Shown piece after piece: positions 36,588 through 46,951 of a stretch of 64,000 nucleotides of DNA; position 1 is the first letter of the stretch; every line of letters starts with the position of its first letter. The DNA comes from Rhodobacteraceae bacterium SB2 (lineage in GTDB: Bacteria; Pseudomonadota; Alphaproteobacteria; Rhodobacterales; Rhodobacteraceae), in assembly GCA_001642945.1 (NCBI GenBank), contig LGRT01000034.1:186001-250000 (forward strand), in the 5' to 3' direction. The notes below the pieces were generated by a model. The model worked only from the letters and a program-made list of their open reading frames with translations. It searched no databases and was not told the DNA's origin. The position numbers and the translations under genes were made by a program.

Positions 36588-36766
36588 TTATTGAAGCAAA
36601 TATTCGTTATCGAGGTAACAAACTTATTTTAAATTCTGACAATTGTTATGTTCTGTTCGCCATCTAATACGGGGGCCAAATGGCAAACACCGTCAATTTA
36701 GATGGAAAACTAAAATAAATCTGTTAATGATTACGCATGCTGACGTTTTACTAAAAAGAAAATTTG

Positions 36767-36979
36767 ATGAATAAAGTCATAACGATCACATGCATCGTAC
36801 TTTTTTGCGCCATTGCCGCAAGCGCACAAACGGTGCCATCGACGCAAAATGGTAAAACAAATTTGGAAAATGCAACGTCAAATTTAGGCCCCGCGTCGAA
36901 ATTAACAGGCAGTTTTTTATTTATAGCCCTGTTATCGTTAATCGGCGGCAGCAGTTCAAGCTCTGCTTCCGGCTCATGA
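36767..36979 (+). CDS. Small exported serine-tailed protein
   Basis: 70 residues from the ATG at 36767. A signal peptide (MNKVITITCIVLFCAIAASAQ) precedes a short polar part, a second hydrophobic stretch (GSFLFIALLSLIGG) and a Ser/Gly tail (SSSSSASGS). No family is recognised; such short proteins may be membrane-attached. The 3' end overlaps the convergent IalB stop by 6 bases. No ribosome site is obvious, so confidence is moderate. Confidence 0.45.
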   Translation: MNKVITITCIVLFCAIAASAQTVPSTQNGKTNLENATSNLGPASKLTGSFLFIALLSLIGGSSSSSASGS

Positions 36980-37528
36980 CTTTATCGGGTTAAGTTTTGC
37001 TATTGCCCGTGAAAACCCTTTGAGACTTACCTTTGCCAAGATTGAGTCTTCGTCATTTAGCATTCTAAACCGCAAAGAAAACTCACGGTTTTTCTTCATG
37101 CTCTCAATAAGTGGTTCATCCAACTCGAAAGAGACCAAACACCCCTGAGAAACACAGGTGACAAAACGGTAGGTTTTTGGATCAATATTTTCCGATGACA
37201 TCTCTAAGCCAAATGCCAGATCTATTTGAAGCGGAAGCAGCACCTCAAAGATCATTTATTCCTGTTTCAACGCAATTGTAATCATTGAAAAGGCCCGTTT
37301 TTCTCCAGTATTTTCACGTAAGGTTTGTTGTAATATGCAAGTTTCAATTTCCTGCTCAAGCGTGCAAATACTTTCCCAAAAATCATGCTGTGTGCGCGTT
37401 ATAGAGATATCATTCACCTCTCCTTCGGGTTCTTGCGAAGCAACAGAAGCCGGGCTAAGCCCGAACACACTTATCCAAAAACAACATGACAAAACCGAAA
37501 AAATAAAACTGCGTCGAATGTTAGACAT
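36974..37528 (-). pseudogene. Invasion-associated locus B (IalB)-family gene with an in-frame TAA
   Basis: Two frames that abut in the same phase together make one IalB-type protein of about 184 residues. The first part (ATG at 37528, AAAGGTGA 6 bases upstream) gives a signal peptide and WESICTLEQEIETCILQQTL. The second gives VLLPLQIDLAFGLEM, FVTCVSQGCLVSFELDE and VSLKGFSRAIAKL. Between them is TAA (37256-37258) immediately followed by ATG. IalB proteins are normally continuous here (hydrophobic strand then LPLGI/LG-type turn). So it is a nonsense pseudogene, a sequencing error, or a gene relying on read-through or re-initiation. The four Cys typical of the family are present across the two parts. 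Confidence 0.8.
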
Positions 37529-37673
37529 TTTCAAATCACCTTTATTAAAAATTTATGTTTACGGAAGTCCAAAACTGTGGATCACGGTTAGAAGGATCCA
37601 CCGAGGAGGCTGCCATACATATGCTTTACCTTCACTTTTAATTTGAAAAGATCTGTCAGTGTGACGGCAAATT

Positions 37674-38630
37674 CTAAAATAATTTATGCGCCCCTAAATC
37701 CTGACCATCCAGACCGGTCTTTAAAACCCGACGATAAAACGCCTCCAAGCTCTGACCGCCAAATTCTGGGGTGTTTTGAGCTGAATATACTGACAGCTCT
37801 GGATCCCAAAGCAACATCGACTCAGTCGCATAATAATGACCGATATTCACAAATTCACGTTTGTCAGCCAAACGCGCCGACAGCAACGCAGGCCCCGTCA
37901 AGACGCCGCCGATCACTTTGAAAAGCGCACTGGGAATGCGCCAAATTTTTTCAGGCTTTTGCAATAGCCGAAACAACAATTGCCCCTGCTCTTTCGGCGT
38001 TATCGCAGGGCCAGGCCCCCCAATCGGCAAAATTGCATTGTGGCGTTTAATATCGCTTAAACACCCGCAAATATAAGCAGCCAAATCCGCTTCTGAAATT
38101 GGTTTACACGCTGTTTGCATGCCATCATCGAACATCACAAAGGCTTTTCCAGCCTTTACCTTTTCCACCTGCCCCGCGAGCGATTTGAAAAACGCAGTCG
38201 GTCGCACAATGCTATAGGTAAGACCAGACGCCTGAAGCTTTTGTTCAAATGCGCGCTTGGCATGTTGAAATTCCAAGCGCGGTTTTTGTACGCAAATCGC
38301 CGATAATAAAATAAAGCGCTCGATCGCCAATTCTTGCGCGGTTTCCAGCAACGTCATATTGGCGCGATAGTCGACCAACCACGCATCTTGGCGCCCGCCC
38401 GTGCGCGAGGCAATACAGGATATAATCGCTTCAATGCCTGAAAATCGCTGCGCCAACTGCTTTATAGCAACAGTATCGGTACAATCACAAATTTCATAAA
38501 TCACGCCAGTAAGAGGTGCTTTGGGGATCTGTCGCACCGGGCACAACACCTTATACCCCTTCTCCACAAGGGCCATTGCCACTGCCGAGCCGATATAGCC
38601 AGTGGCGCCTGCAAGCAAAATGTCACACAT
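37674..38630 (-). CDS. bciA: Divinyl (bacterio)chlorophyllide a 8-vinyl reductase, BciA type
   Basis: 318 residues, an atypical short-chain dehydrogenase with the NADPH loop LAGATGYIGSAV at residue 6. The BciA signature follows: EQKLQASGLTYSIVRPTAFFKS, CKPISEADLA, LPIGGPGPAITPKEQG and RLADKREFVNIGHYYATESM. The enzyme reduces the 8-vinyl group during bacteriochlorophyll a synthesis with NADPH. It is the sole photosynthesis gene in the window and implies a photosynthetic cluster elsewhere. Stand-alone, start MCDILLAG. Confidence 0.93.
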   Translation of the reverse strand: MCDILLAGATGYIGSAVAMALVEKGYKVLCPVRQIPKAPLTGVIYEICDCTDTVAIKQLAQRFSGIEAIISCIASRTGGRQDAWLVDYRANMTLLETAQELAIERFILLSAICVQKPRLEFQHAKRAFEQKLQASGLTYSIVRPTAFFKSLAGQVEKVKAGKAFVMFDDGMQTACKPISEADLAAYICGCLSDIKRHNAILPIGGPGPAITPKEQGQLLFRLLQKPEKIWRIPSALFKVIGGVLTGPALLSARLADKREFVNIGHYYATESMLLWDPELSVYSAQNTPEFGGQSLEAFYRRVLKTGLDGQDLGAHKLF

Positions 38631-38777
38631 ATCTGACGTTTACCAAAACAGCTTCAACGCGAAATTTCATTCGCTTAAACAACGGCAACTTGGCCCGAAG
38701 GTCAATAAATTTCTAGGTTGAAAGGCACGCATCAAACTGTGAAAGCTCTGGCCTTCATTCACAAAAGCACAATCGGT

Positions 38778-39200
38778 TTAAACAAAATTTACCGGTGCGT
38801 CTGTAACTGAAAATTCGGTGAAAACGGCCATGCGCGCGCTTGGTTTTGATTTCGCTTGCGGCGCTTCTACCGCCTCGGAAAACGGCATCAGTAAGCGGTG
38901 AATTACTGAAATATAATCTTCACCCAAAGCTAAAAGAAGGTCATCGCATAAATAGGTCTGAATCAGTTCATCCACCAGCCTTGCCTCTTCTGTGGTGATT
39001 TTATTGGCGCTTAAAATCGCTTCGAATGCCTGAATCACGCAATTTGAAAAAACAAATTGCTTGCGCAAAAGCGCATGGTTATTTTGGGATGGGCCTTTTT
39101 CAGACAGAGCCAAAGATAGCAGCGCACTGCGCATCCAGCTGGCCGGTTCAATCGGGGTTGGTGTGGCTGAATTGGATGGTTGAAAATCAGCAAGGTTCAT
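38778..39200 (-). CDS. Hypothetical cytosolic protein
   Basis: 140 residues from the ATG at 39200 (GGAG eight bases upstream); the frame is open to 39311, but that extension has no ribosome site. No signal peptide or membrane segment. The middle (about 50-115) is predicted helical: LLRKQFVFSNCVIQAFEAIL and EEARLVDELIQTYLCDD. I do not recognise a family. It is separated from bciA by 147 bases and from the chemoreceptor by about 400. Confidence 0.6.
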   Translation of the reverse strand: MNLADFQPSNSATPTPIEPASWMRSALLSLALSEKGPSQNNHALLRKQFVFSNCVIQAFEAILSANKITTEEARLVDELIQTYLCDDLLLALGEDYISVIHRLLMPFSEAVEAPQAKSKPSARMAVFTEFSVTDAPVNFV

Positions 39201-39617
39201 AGCAGCGCTCCGGCGGTAGATAGGGCTTTTCGTGTGAAGAAATTTTGCAAGTTCTATGCCAGTCTTCTTGCAGCCTTTAAGGAGACTAAATTTTTTACAC
39301 GCAAAGCGCATGTTCGCAAAGATTTACACCGCAAACCCTTCTTTTAAGCTGATCACTTTTCCAAAAACGCTTGAAACAATCTTAAAAAGATCAATACTGG
39401 CATTATAATTTAAAGTGCTAATAACATAAAATACCCATTTTTAGACAACTCATTCACGCCCCGATGCCTATAAACGTCGTTTTACACTAATAATTCGTTC
39501 TGCAACCTAAGATTAAGAATACTCAAAAAGTTTAGATTTGCGCATTTTTTTACTAAATAAATCGCGCATAAAAGTCTCAAAATTATTTTTATAAAGTTTA
39601 TTAAAAAGGCTTACATC
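39201..39617. other. AT-rich promoter region of the chemoreceptor
   Basis: About 417 bases without a gene; very AT-rich from 39380 on. It probably holds the promoters of the hypothetical gene (minus) and the chemoreceptor (plus). No distinct repeat or hairpin is seen. Confidence 0.45.
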
Positions 39618-41823
39618 ATGACCATATGGCGCAATTTAAATATAGGCACGAAAGTATTAACCGCGCTTTTGCCGCTTATCTTACTTTCCATCGCTTTAGT
39701 ATCATCAATATCAATCCTAATTGCTCAACGCGAACTTGAAGAGCAAGCCTTCAACAAACTCATCGCGACGCGCGAGATAAAAGCGACCCAGATCGAAAAT
39801 TACTTTTCCCAGATCAGGCATCAAATTGAAACTTTTTCGGAAAACCATATGGTTATTTCAGCGATGAAGGATTTCGCAGCAGCGTTTAAAACAATTTTTG
39901 AAGAGCGCAACCTTACACCGGAAGCTGAAGCAGCGCTGCAAACCCGCGTCGGGGAATATTACCAAGGGAATTTTTTACCAAAACTTGCTGATAATTCACA
40001 AATCACGCCTCATTTCACCGATTATTTTCCAAACGAAGAAAGCACTCAGATTCTACAGGATTTATATATTGCAAATAATCCCAATCAACTGGGGTCAAAA
40101 CATAAGCTTGCTCGTGCAAGCGACAACAGCCGGTACAGTGACCATCATGCGCGCTATCACCCGGTCTTGCGAAATTTTCTAAAAAAAATTCGGCTATTAC
40201 GACATTTTTCTAATTGATATTGATACGGGGCATATCGTGTATTCTGTGTTTAAAGAAGCCGATTATGCCACCTCGTTGCTCACAGGACCCTATGCCAACA
40301 GCAATTTGGGGAAAGCCTTTCAAATTGCCAGAACAGCCAAAGCGCCAAGCTTTACATATTTGATTGATTTCTCGCCATATGCGCCCTCTTACAACGCCCC
40401 GGCTTCCTTCATTGTCTCACCGATATTTGAGCAGGATAAATTATTGGGTGTTGCGGCGTTTCAAATGCCGGTGGATCAGATCAACAATATTATGACCAAC
40501 CACCAAAATTGGCGGGATATAGGTTTGGGGGAAAGCGGCGAAACCTATATGGTCGGTTCGGATCTTACGCTTAAAAATGAATCCCGCTTCTTAATTGAAG
40601 ATCCCTCTGGTTACCTCGCACAAATGAAAAATCTTGGAATGGAGCAAAATTTACTGCGTGAAATTGAAAAGTCAGGGAGCGTCATTGGCCGCCAAAAAGT
40701 GAATACAACCGCCTCGCAAATGGCCTTGAAGGGTCAAACCGCATCCTTAGTTATAAAAGATTATCGAAACATTTCTGTATTATCAGCGTTCAAACCCTTG
40801 GCGATTAAGGATGTAGATTGGGCAATTTTAAGCGAAATTGATGAAGCCGAAGCTTTTGCGGCAACGCAGAACATGCGCACTACTATTTTAATATTTGTCG
40901 CACTGATCATTGCCGTCATCGCCGCTGTGATCGTTATATTTTCGCGGCAAGTGATTTCTAAACCCATCAACCAAATGCTGGATGCTGTCGAAAACCTTCG
41001 TGCCGGTAAAGGGGATTTAACACTCAGACTGCCCGATTTTGGTAGCAATGAAATTGGCCAAACAGCTGCCTCTTTAAACGGATTTATTCAGCGCATTCAG
41101 TTGATCATGCAGGATATAAAAACCGCTGTAACATCGGTTTCAACGGCGTCGTTGCAATTGAATGCCACCGCGGAAAGTTTTAAAATCAACGCGGGAACGC
41201 AGGCAGGTTCCATTGAGGAAACCAGCGCTGCACTAACGCAAATCAGCGTCTCGATCACCCAAAACGCTGATAATGCCCAATCGACCAAGACGCTTGCCTC
41301 GCAGGCGGCCTCCTCAACCACAGAAGGCAGCGAAGCGGTGAAGCAGACCGTTTTGGCAATGAAAGAAATTGCGGGTAAGGTGACCTTGATTCAGGATTTT
41401 GCTTACCAAACGGATCTGCTGGCTTTGAATGCGATGATCGAAGCGGCCCGCGTGGGAGAGGCCGGAAATGGGTTTGCGGTTGTGGCAGACTCGGTCCGAA
41501 GTTTGGCCGAAGACAGTCAGATTGCGGCTAAAGAAATCAGTGACCTCGCTGAAAATAGCCTGCAGATCGCAGAAGAAGCGGGCCAATTGGTCGAAGGCGT
41601 GGTGCCCAATATTCAAGATACCGCACAATTAGTTCAAGAAATTGCCTCGGCCTCAGAAGAGCAAGCAAAAGGGGTCACCGAAATAAATGAAGCGATGAAA
41701 AAACTTGACGGCGCGGCAAGCGAAAGCAGCGCCGCATCAACGGAATTGGCCGCTACCTCCGATGAATTCAACAAAATGGTGGAAAAAATTGAAAGCCAAG
41801 TTTCAAAGTTCAAAAGTGAATAA
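39618..41823 (+). pseudogene. Methyl-accepting chemotaxis protein split at an A8 tract
   Basis: The two overlapping parts form a 734-residue chemoreceptor. The 5' part: N-terminal membrane helix (about 13-34) and the start of a large periplasmic sensor, ending [11 protein letters not shown]. The 3' part continues [15 protein letters not shown] in the +1 frame, then a second membrane helix ([19 protein letters not shown]), HAMP ([17 protein letters not shown]) and signalling domain with [21 protein letters not shown]. The break is at the eight A's 40181-40188; seven would keep the frame (CTA AAA AAA TTC). It may be a real frameshift, phase variation, transcriptional slippage, or an assembly error. 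Everything else is intact. Confidence 0.85.
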
Positions 41824-42407
41824 ACCAGCGTATGCTGCCATCAAGAATTTAAAACAGGCTATGCTTGAAGGTTTTACAGATAAACCGCCGGCTCAGGCAA
41901 CCATGGCCTGCATCCAATGGTTCTTAAATAGTTCAACGGCTTAGTGGGCAAATCCTCTGAAACGAGGACTCTGATCATTTCCCAGAAGTCTTAAAGCAAG
42001 TTCAACCCTTTCTAGTGGGTGTTTTGGCTTACTCAGATCCAAGCGTATCCCCCAACAAATTCATCCATACCAGCCTCGCAAACATCCATAATTTTCGACG
42101 GCGCCTTTTGTTTCAAAAGCAAAATCTTGCCCGTAAATGAACGGCTATCGATTAGCCGCCACCCAAGACGATTTTGGGCATTAGGCCTACAAGCAGAGAA
42201 TGCGATAAAATTGAAACGCAGTTCCAACCTGGCCTGCTGAAAGGCGCAGAAGGCCCGAAATAACGGCAGCAAAACCCGCTTAGCTAGGCTGCGTATGAAC
42301 TCTAATTGAAATTAAACAGAGCGGCAGACGGTTTTGGCTTTGAAAATGATCTGCGATTGGTTACTTATCGTGGCTAGAATTTTATAACTAAATAGGGAGA
42401 ATCGATA
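41824..42407. other. 584-base gap before the peptide transporter
   Basis: No gene with a ribosome site. A plus-strand frame at 41861-41944 (AMLEGFTDKPPAQATMACIQW) and a minus-strand frame at 42033-42270 look mildly coding but match nothing; they may be remnants. TCCTC-GAGGA near 41948-41964 could be a small hairpin after the chemoreceptor. The last 60 bases carry the dppA promoter/ribosome site (AGGGAGAA). Confidence 0.4.
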
Positions 42408-43952
42408 ATGATGAACAAACTCTTGGTAACAGCGGCGGCGCTGGCGCTGACAGCGGTGTCAGCCTCGGCAGAAACCATCCGCTGGGCGCGCGCAGGCGAT
42501 TCAATCACCTTGGATCCACATTCACAGAATGAAGGCCCAACCCATGCGCTGGCGCATCAAATGTATGACCCGCTGCTTCAGCGTGATATGTCGGGTGCTA
42601 TTATTCCTGTTTTGGCCACCGAATGGGCGGCTCTGCCGGATAATCCCAATATTTGGCGTTTCAAATTGCGCCAGGGCGTCACCTATCATGACGGCGCGGC
42701 CTTTGATTCTGAAGATGTGGTGTTTTCCTTAAACCGTGCAATGGCCGATGGTTCGGAAATGAAAGAATTGCTGTCATCTGTGAAAGAGGTGCGCGCAGTT
42801 GATGCTCATACGTTGGACATCGAAACCCATGGTGCAAACCCGCTGCTGATCAACAATTTGACCAATATGTTCATCATGGACAAAGGCTGGGCCGAAGCCA
42901 ATGATGTGATGACCCCGCATGACGTTGCGAAAGGCGAAACAAATTTTGCGACGATGAATACCAATGGGACTGGCGCCTTCATGCTGGTAAGCCGCTCGGT
43001 GGATGAAAAAACGGTTTTAACCGCCAATCCGAATTACTGGGGCAAAGATATTTACCCCAATCAGGTTTCTGAGCTTATTTATACGCCGATCCAATCCGCG
43101 GCAACGCGCGTTGCGGCTTTGCTATCTGGGGAAGTGGATATCATCCAAGATGTTCCAGTTCAGGATCTTGGACGGGTCAGCGCAACCGACGGGTTGACCG
43201 TTGGAACAGCCGCGCAAAACCGCGTGATCTTTTTTGGTTTGGACACGAAAGAAGGCCCAACGAGCAATCTTAAGGTGCGTCAGGCGATGAATATCGCGAT
43301 TAACCGCGATGCCATCAAACAAGTTGTGATGCGCGGCCAGTCAGATCCAACGGGCGTGATCATGCCGCCCTTTGTGAATGGTTGGACAGAGGCGCTGAAT
43401 GCCTACCCAGCCTACGATATTGAAGCAGCAAAAGCATTGATGGCAGAAGCCGGCCTTGCGGATGGGTTTGATATCACGCTGAATTGCCCCAATGATCGCT
43501 ACATTAACGATGAGGCCATCTGTCAAGCCGCCGTTGGGATGATGGGGCAGATCGGTATTAACGTGACCTTAGACGCCAAACCAAAAGCCCAGCATTTCCC
43601 AATCGCCAAAGGCGGCGAAGCGGATTTCTACATGCTAGGATGGGGCGTTCCAACGTTTGATTCACATTATATCTTCAACTATCTGGTCCATACGCAAACC
43701 AATGATCGCGGATCATGGAACCCAACCGGATTTTCGGATGCTGACGTCGATGCGATGATTGCAAGCCTTGAATCTGAGACTGATTTGGCCAAGCGTGATG
43801 CAACGATCGCGTCTATCTGGAACAAAGTTCAGGATGCACAAATGTACCTGCCAATCCATAACCAAGTGCTGAACTGGGGAATGAAAAGCAATATTGAATT
43901 TGCCGTACAGCCTGAAGACCAGCCGCATTTTCAATTCTTGAAAATGAACTAA
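42408..43952 (+). CDS. Peptide ABC transporter periplasmic binding protein (DppA/OppA type)
   Basis: 514 residues. Signal peptide to ASAE, then SBP_bac_5 fold: ETIRWARAGDSITLDPHSQNE, YDPLLQRDMSGAIIP, WRFKLRQGVTYHDGAAF and TSNLKVRQAMNIAINRDAI. Binds di-/oligopeptides or other compounds in the periplasm. First of five genes dppA-B-C-D-F; a 14-bp hairpin follows it. The substrate is not shown by sequence; the next operon degrades arginine and proline, so peptides of these are an attractive but unproven guess. Confidence 0.92.
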   Translation: MMNKLLVTAAALALTAVSASAETIRWARAGDSITLDPHSQNEGPTHALAHQMYDPLLQRDMSGAIIPVLATEWAALPDNPNIWRFKLRQGVTYHDGAAFDSEDVVFSLNRAMADGSEMKELLSSVKEVRAVDAHTLDIETHGANPLLINNLTNMFIMDKGWAEANDVMTPHDVAKGETNFATMNTNGTGAFMLVSRSVDEKTVLTANPNYWGKDIYPNQVSELIYTPIQSAATRVAALLSGEVDIIQDVPVQDLGRVSATDGLTVGTAAQNRVIFFGLDTKEGPTSNLKVRQAMNIAINRDAIKQVVMRGQSDPTGVIMPPFVNGWTEALNAYPAYDIEAAKALMAEAGLADGFDITLNCPNDRYINDEAICQAAVGMMGQIGINVTLDAKPKAQHFPIAKGGEADFYMLGWGVPTFDSHYIFNYLVHTQTNDRGSWNPTGFSDADVDAMIASLESETDLAKRDATIASIWNKVQDAQMYLPIHNQVLNWGMKSNIEFAVQPEDQPHFQFLKMN

Positions 43953-43960
43953 GAGCCATG

Positions 43961-43992
43961 GCCACCAGCCGCTTATCAAAGCGGCTGGTGGC
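43961..43992 (+). terminator. 14-bp hairpin between dppA and dppB
   Basis: GCCACCAGCCGCTT and AAGCGGCTGGTGGC pair perfectly around ATCA, followed by TTTC. It is 8 bases after the dppA stop and 108 bases before dppB. It should stabilise the dppA message and partly end transcription, giving excess binding protein. Confidence 0.75.
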
Positions 43993-44099
43993 TTTCATGT
44001 GGACCCACGTATAATAATGACGGCACATCAAAAGGCGGCCAAAGCTTAGACTGTTCCTGTTTAAACCACAGCTGCATATTTTAAAAACGAAAAGCTATA

Positions 44100-45083
44100 A
44101 TGGTATTGATCTTACTCAGGCGTTTGGGCCAGGCAGTTCTGGTTTTATTTATCGTCGCACTGATTTCTTTTCTCATCTTTCGATATGTGGGCAGCCCCGT
44201 CGATAACCTGTTGGCGCAAGAAGCCACCGTGCAACAGCGCGCGGATTTAGAAGAAGCCTTAGGGCTGAACGATCCAGTTTATGTACAATATTTCGGATTT
44301 GTCTGGAAGGCCTTGCAGTTTGACTTTGGCAATTCCTATCGCGGCGCCTTGCCTGTTGCCGAATTAATCTCGAGCCGGTTGCCGGCGACTTTGGAATTGG
44401 CATTCACATCGGCGCTATTCGCCCTGATTTTAGGCGTGATTACTGGGATTTATACGGCAATCCGGCGCGGAGGGCTGTTTGCAAATGTCATATTGTCCCT
44501 GTCGCTTATTGGCGTATCACTGCCCACATTTTTAATCGGTGTGCTGTTGATTTGGGTGTTTGCGGTTGAACTGCAATGGCTGCCCTCGTTTGGACGCGGC
44601 GAGGTTGTCGAGCTTGGGTGGTGGTCAACCGGATTTCTGACCCTATCGGGGCTGAAATCACTGATCCTGCCCAGCATAACGCTTGGCCTTTACCAATTGA
44701 CCTTAATCATGCGGCTAACCCGCTCGGAAATGCTGGAGGTTTTACGCCAAGATTATGTACGGTTTGCCCGTGCGCTAGGCCTGTCTGAGCGCAGCGTTAA
44801 TTTCAGGCATGCCCTGCCCAATACATTGATCCCCGTAACCACGATTGCAGGACTCCAGCTTGGCTCGATCGTGGCATTCGCCATCATTACGGAAACCGTG
44901 TTCCAATGGCCGGGCGTGGGGTTATTATTCATTAACGCGGTATATTTCGTGGATATCCCTGTGATGAGCGCATATTTACTGCTGGTCGGTGTGCTGTTCG
45001 TATTGATCAATCTGGCCGTAGATCTTTTATATCTCGCGATTGATCCGCGCTTGCGCGACTCTCAGCTGAGCGGAGAAGCTTAG
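44100..45083 (+). CDS. Peptide ABC transporter permease (DppB type)
   Basis: 327 residues, six membrane helices, with the peptide-permease loop RLTRSEMLEVLRQDYVRFARALGL near residue 205 that contacts the ATPases. The N-terminal helix starts VLILLRRLGQAVLVLFIVALISF. The stop is 3 bases before dppC. Standard length. Confidence 0.94.
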   Translation: MVLILLRRLGQAVLVLFIVALISFLIFRYVGSPVDNLLAQEATVQQRADLEEALGLNDPVYVQYFGFVWKALQFDFGNSYRGALPVAELISSRLPATLELAFTSALFALILGVITGIYTAIRRGGLFANVILSLSLIGVSLPTFLIGVLLIWVFAVELQWLPSFGRGEVVELGWWSTGFLTLSGLKSLILPSITLGLYQLTLIMRLTRSEMLEVLRQDYVRFARALGLSERSVNFRHALPNTLIPVTTIAGLQLGSIVAFAIITETVFQWPGVGLLFINAVYFVDIPVMSAYLLLVGVLFVLINLAVDLLYLAIDPRLRDSQLSGEA

Positions 45084-45086
45084 CCT

Positions 45087-45992
45087 ATGAAACGTTTCTT
45101 TGCTTCTGATTTTTTTTATGATTTCGTGCGCAGCCCTGTTGCACTGGTATCGTTTTTAATCGTTTTGTTTCTGATCCTCTCGGCTGTTTTCGCAGGTGTT
45201 ATAGCACCAACCAATCCTTTCGATGCCGCCAGCCTAAACCTTATGAACGGGTTCACCCCACCGATGGAGCCAAATCTTTTCACCGGAGATGTGTTTTGGA
45301 TGGGCACTGACGATCAAGGCCGCGATTTATTTTCTGCAATTCTCTACGGGCTGCGTATCTCGCTTTTCGTGGGGGCAATGGCTGTTGCCCTCGCCACCGT
45401 GATGGGCGTCTTGCTCGGCTTGATCGCTGGCTATATGGGGGGCTGGCTGGATAATTTGATCATGCGCTTTGCGGATATCCAAATGACTTTCCCCTCGATT
45501 TTAATTGCGATGCTCATCTTTGGGGTGGCGCGTGGAATTTTACCACCAGAATTGCGCGATGAGATGGCCATCACCGTATTGATCGTTTCTATTGGCCTGT
45601 CTGAATGGGTTCCATTTGCGCGCACAGTGCGCGGATCAACCCTGGTTGAAAAGGAAAAAGAATATATCGCAGCAGCACGTTTAATAGGCTTGAACCGGTG
45701 GCAAATCATGATCAGACATATTTTGCCCAACGTTTTGAACCCCGTTTTGGTGATTGCCACGATCACCTTGGCTTTGGCGATTATCGCCGAAGCCACGCTG
45801 TCCTTTTTAGGGGTTGGCGCGCCACGCACAGAGCCAAGCCTTGGCACACTAATCCGCGTTGGCCAAGATTTTCTATTTTCGGGCGAATGGTGGATTTTGT
45901 TGTTTCCTGCCAGCACGCTTTTGGCCTTGGCGCTTTCCGTCAACTTATTTGGCGATTGGCTGCGCGACAAATTGAATCCGAGGTTAAAATAA
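45087..45992 (+). CDS. Peptide ABC transporter permease (DppC type)
   Basis: 301 residues, six membrane helices. The motif ARTVRGSTLVEKEKEYIAAARL near residue 180 is the ATPase-binding loop; GTDDQGRDLFSAILYGLRISL near residue 75 is the typical DppC signature. Pairs with the preceding permease. The stop shares one base with the ATG of the next gene (TAATG). Confidence 0.94.
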   Translation: MKRFFASDFFYDFVRSPVALVSFLIVLFLILSAVFAGVIAPTNPFDAASLNLMNGFTPPMEPNLFTGDVFWMGTDDQGRDLFSAILYGLRISLFVGAMAVALATVMGVLLGLIAGYMGGWLDNLIMRFADIQMTFPSILIAMLIFGVARGILPPELRDEMAITVLIVSIGLSEWVPFARTVRGSTLVEKEKEYIAAARLIGLNRWQIMIRHILPNVLNPVLVIATITLALAIIAEATLSFLGVGAPRTEPSLGTLIRVGQDFLFSGEWWILLFPASTLLALALSVNLFGDWLRDKLNPRLK

Positions 45993-46951
45993 TGACGCAG
46001 CCATTGCTTGAGGTCAAAAATATCAGCGTAGAATTCAAAACCCGTCGCGGTGCTTTAAAAGCAGTCGATGATTTGTCGATTGACGTGCAACCGGGTGAAA
46101 TATTGGGTCTGGTGGGGGAATCTGGCGCTGGAAAATCAATGATGGGTGCGGCGATTTTAGGCTTGATCGATCCGCCGGGCCGCCTGTCAAAGGGCGAAAT
46201 TTGGTTTAAGGGCCAACGGATAGATCAAAACCCGGAAACATTGCGCGGATGCGAAATTTCAATGATCTTCCAAGATCCATTGGTCAGCCTGAACCCGTTA
46301 AAGAAAATTGGCGATCAATTGGTTGAAACCATCTTGCGGCATAAGAAGATGTCGCGGGCGCAGGCAATCGACAGAGCCCGCAAAGGCCTGATCGAAGTGG
46401 GGATCGACCCAGAACGGTTGAATGCTTATCCACATACGTTTTCAGGAGGCATGCGCCAACGCGTGGTGATCGCCCTTGCCCTTGCCCCAGAGCCGTCGCT
46501 CATTATTGCAGATGAACCCACCACCGCTCTTGACGTGTCGGTTCAGGCGCAAATTTTGGAACTGTTGAAAAAGCTATGTCGCGGCCGCGGCACTTCGATT
46601 ATTTTAATCACGCATGATATGGGCGTGATTTCAGAAACCGCCGGTAGGGTTGGCGTGCTCTATGCGGGCCGCCTTGCTGAAATTGGCAGCACGAACCAAG
46701 TTTTAAGATCTTCAAAACACCCCTACACGCAAGGTTTGGTGGCCTCAACACCCAAAATCGACACCTCTTCATTTGGGCAAAGCCTCTATCAAATCCCTGG
46801 CTCCATGCCTAAATTAGACGCAATTCCGACAGGCTGCGCCTTTCATCCCCGCTGCACACAAGGAACCTTGAAATGTAGCCAGGAACGCCCTCCGATGATG
46901 AACAATGCTGCGGCGTGCTGGCTGTTGGAAGAAACGAGACAAGGGATATGA
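45992..46951 (+). CDS. Peptide ABC transporter ATP-binding protein (DppD type)
   Basis: 319 residues from the ATG at 45992 (the frame is open further upstream within dppC, but [10 protein letters not shown] fits the family). Walker A GESGAGKS near residue 40, signature FSGGMRQRV, Walker [12 protein letters not shown], and the oligopeptide-ATPase C-terminal tail with GCAFHPRC, whose Cys residues bind a [4Fe-4S] cluster in some DppD proteins. Overlaps dppF by four bases. Confidence 0.95.
   Translation: MTQPLLEVKNISVEFKTRRGALKAVDDLSIDVQPGEILGLVGESGAGKSMMGAAILGLIDPPGRLSKGEIWFKGQRIDQNPETLRGCEISMIFQDPLVSLNPLKKIGDQLVETILRHKKMSRAQAIDRARKGLIEVGIDPERLNAYPHTFSGGMRQRVVIALALAPEPSLIIADEPTTALDVSVQAQILELLKKLCRGRGTSIILITHDMGVISETAGRVGVLYAGRLAEIGSTNQVLRSSKHPYTQGLVASTPKIDTSSFGQSLYQIPGSMPKLDAIPTGCAFHPRCTQGTLKCSQERPPMMNNAAACWLLEETRQGI

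Noticed and set aside
41705-41944. 79-codon frame overlapping the chemoreceptor end
   Set aside because: Most of it is a shadow of the receptor; the non-overlapping tail has no start signal.
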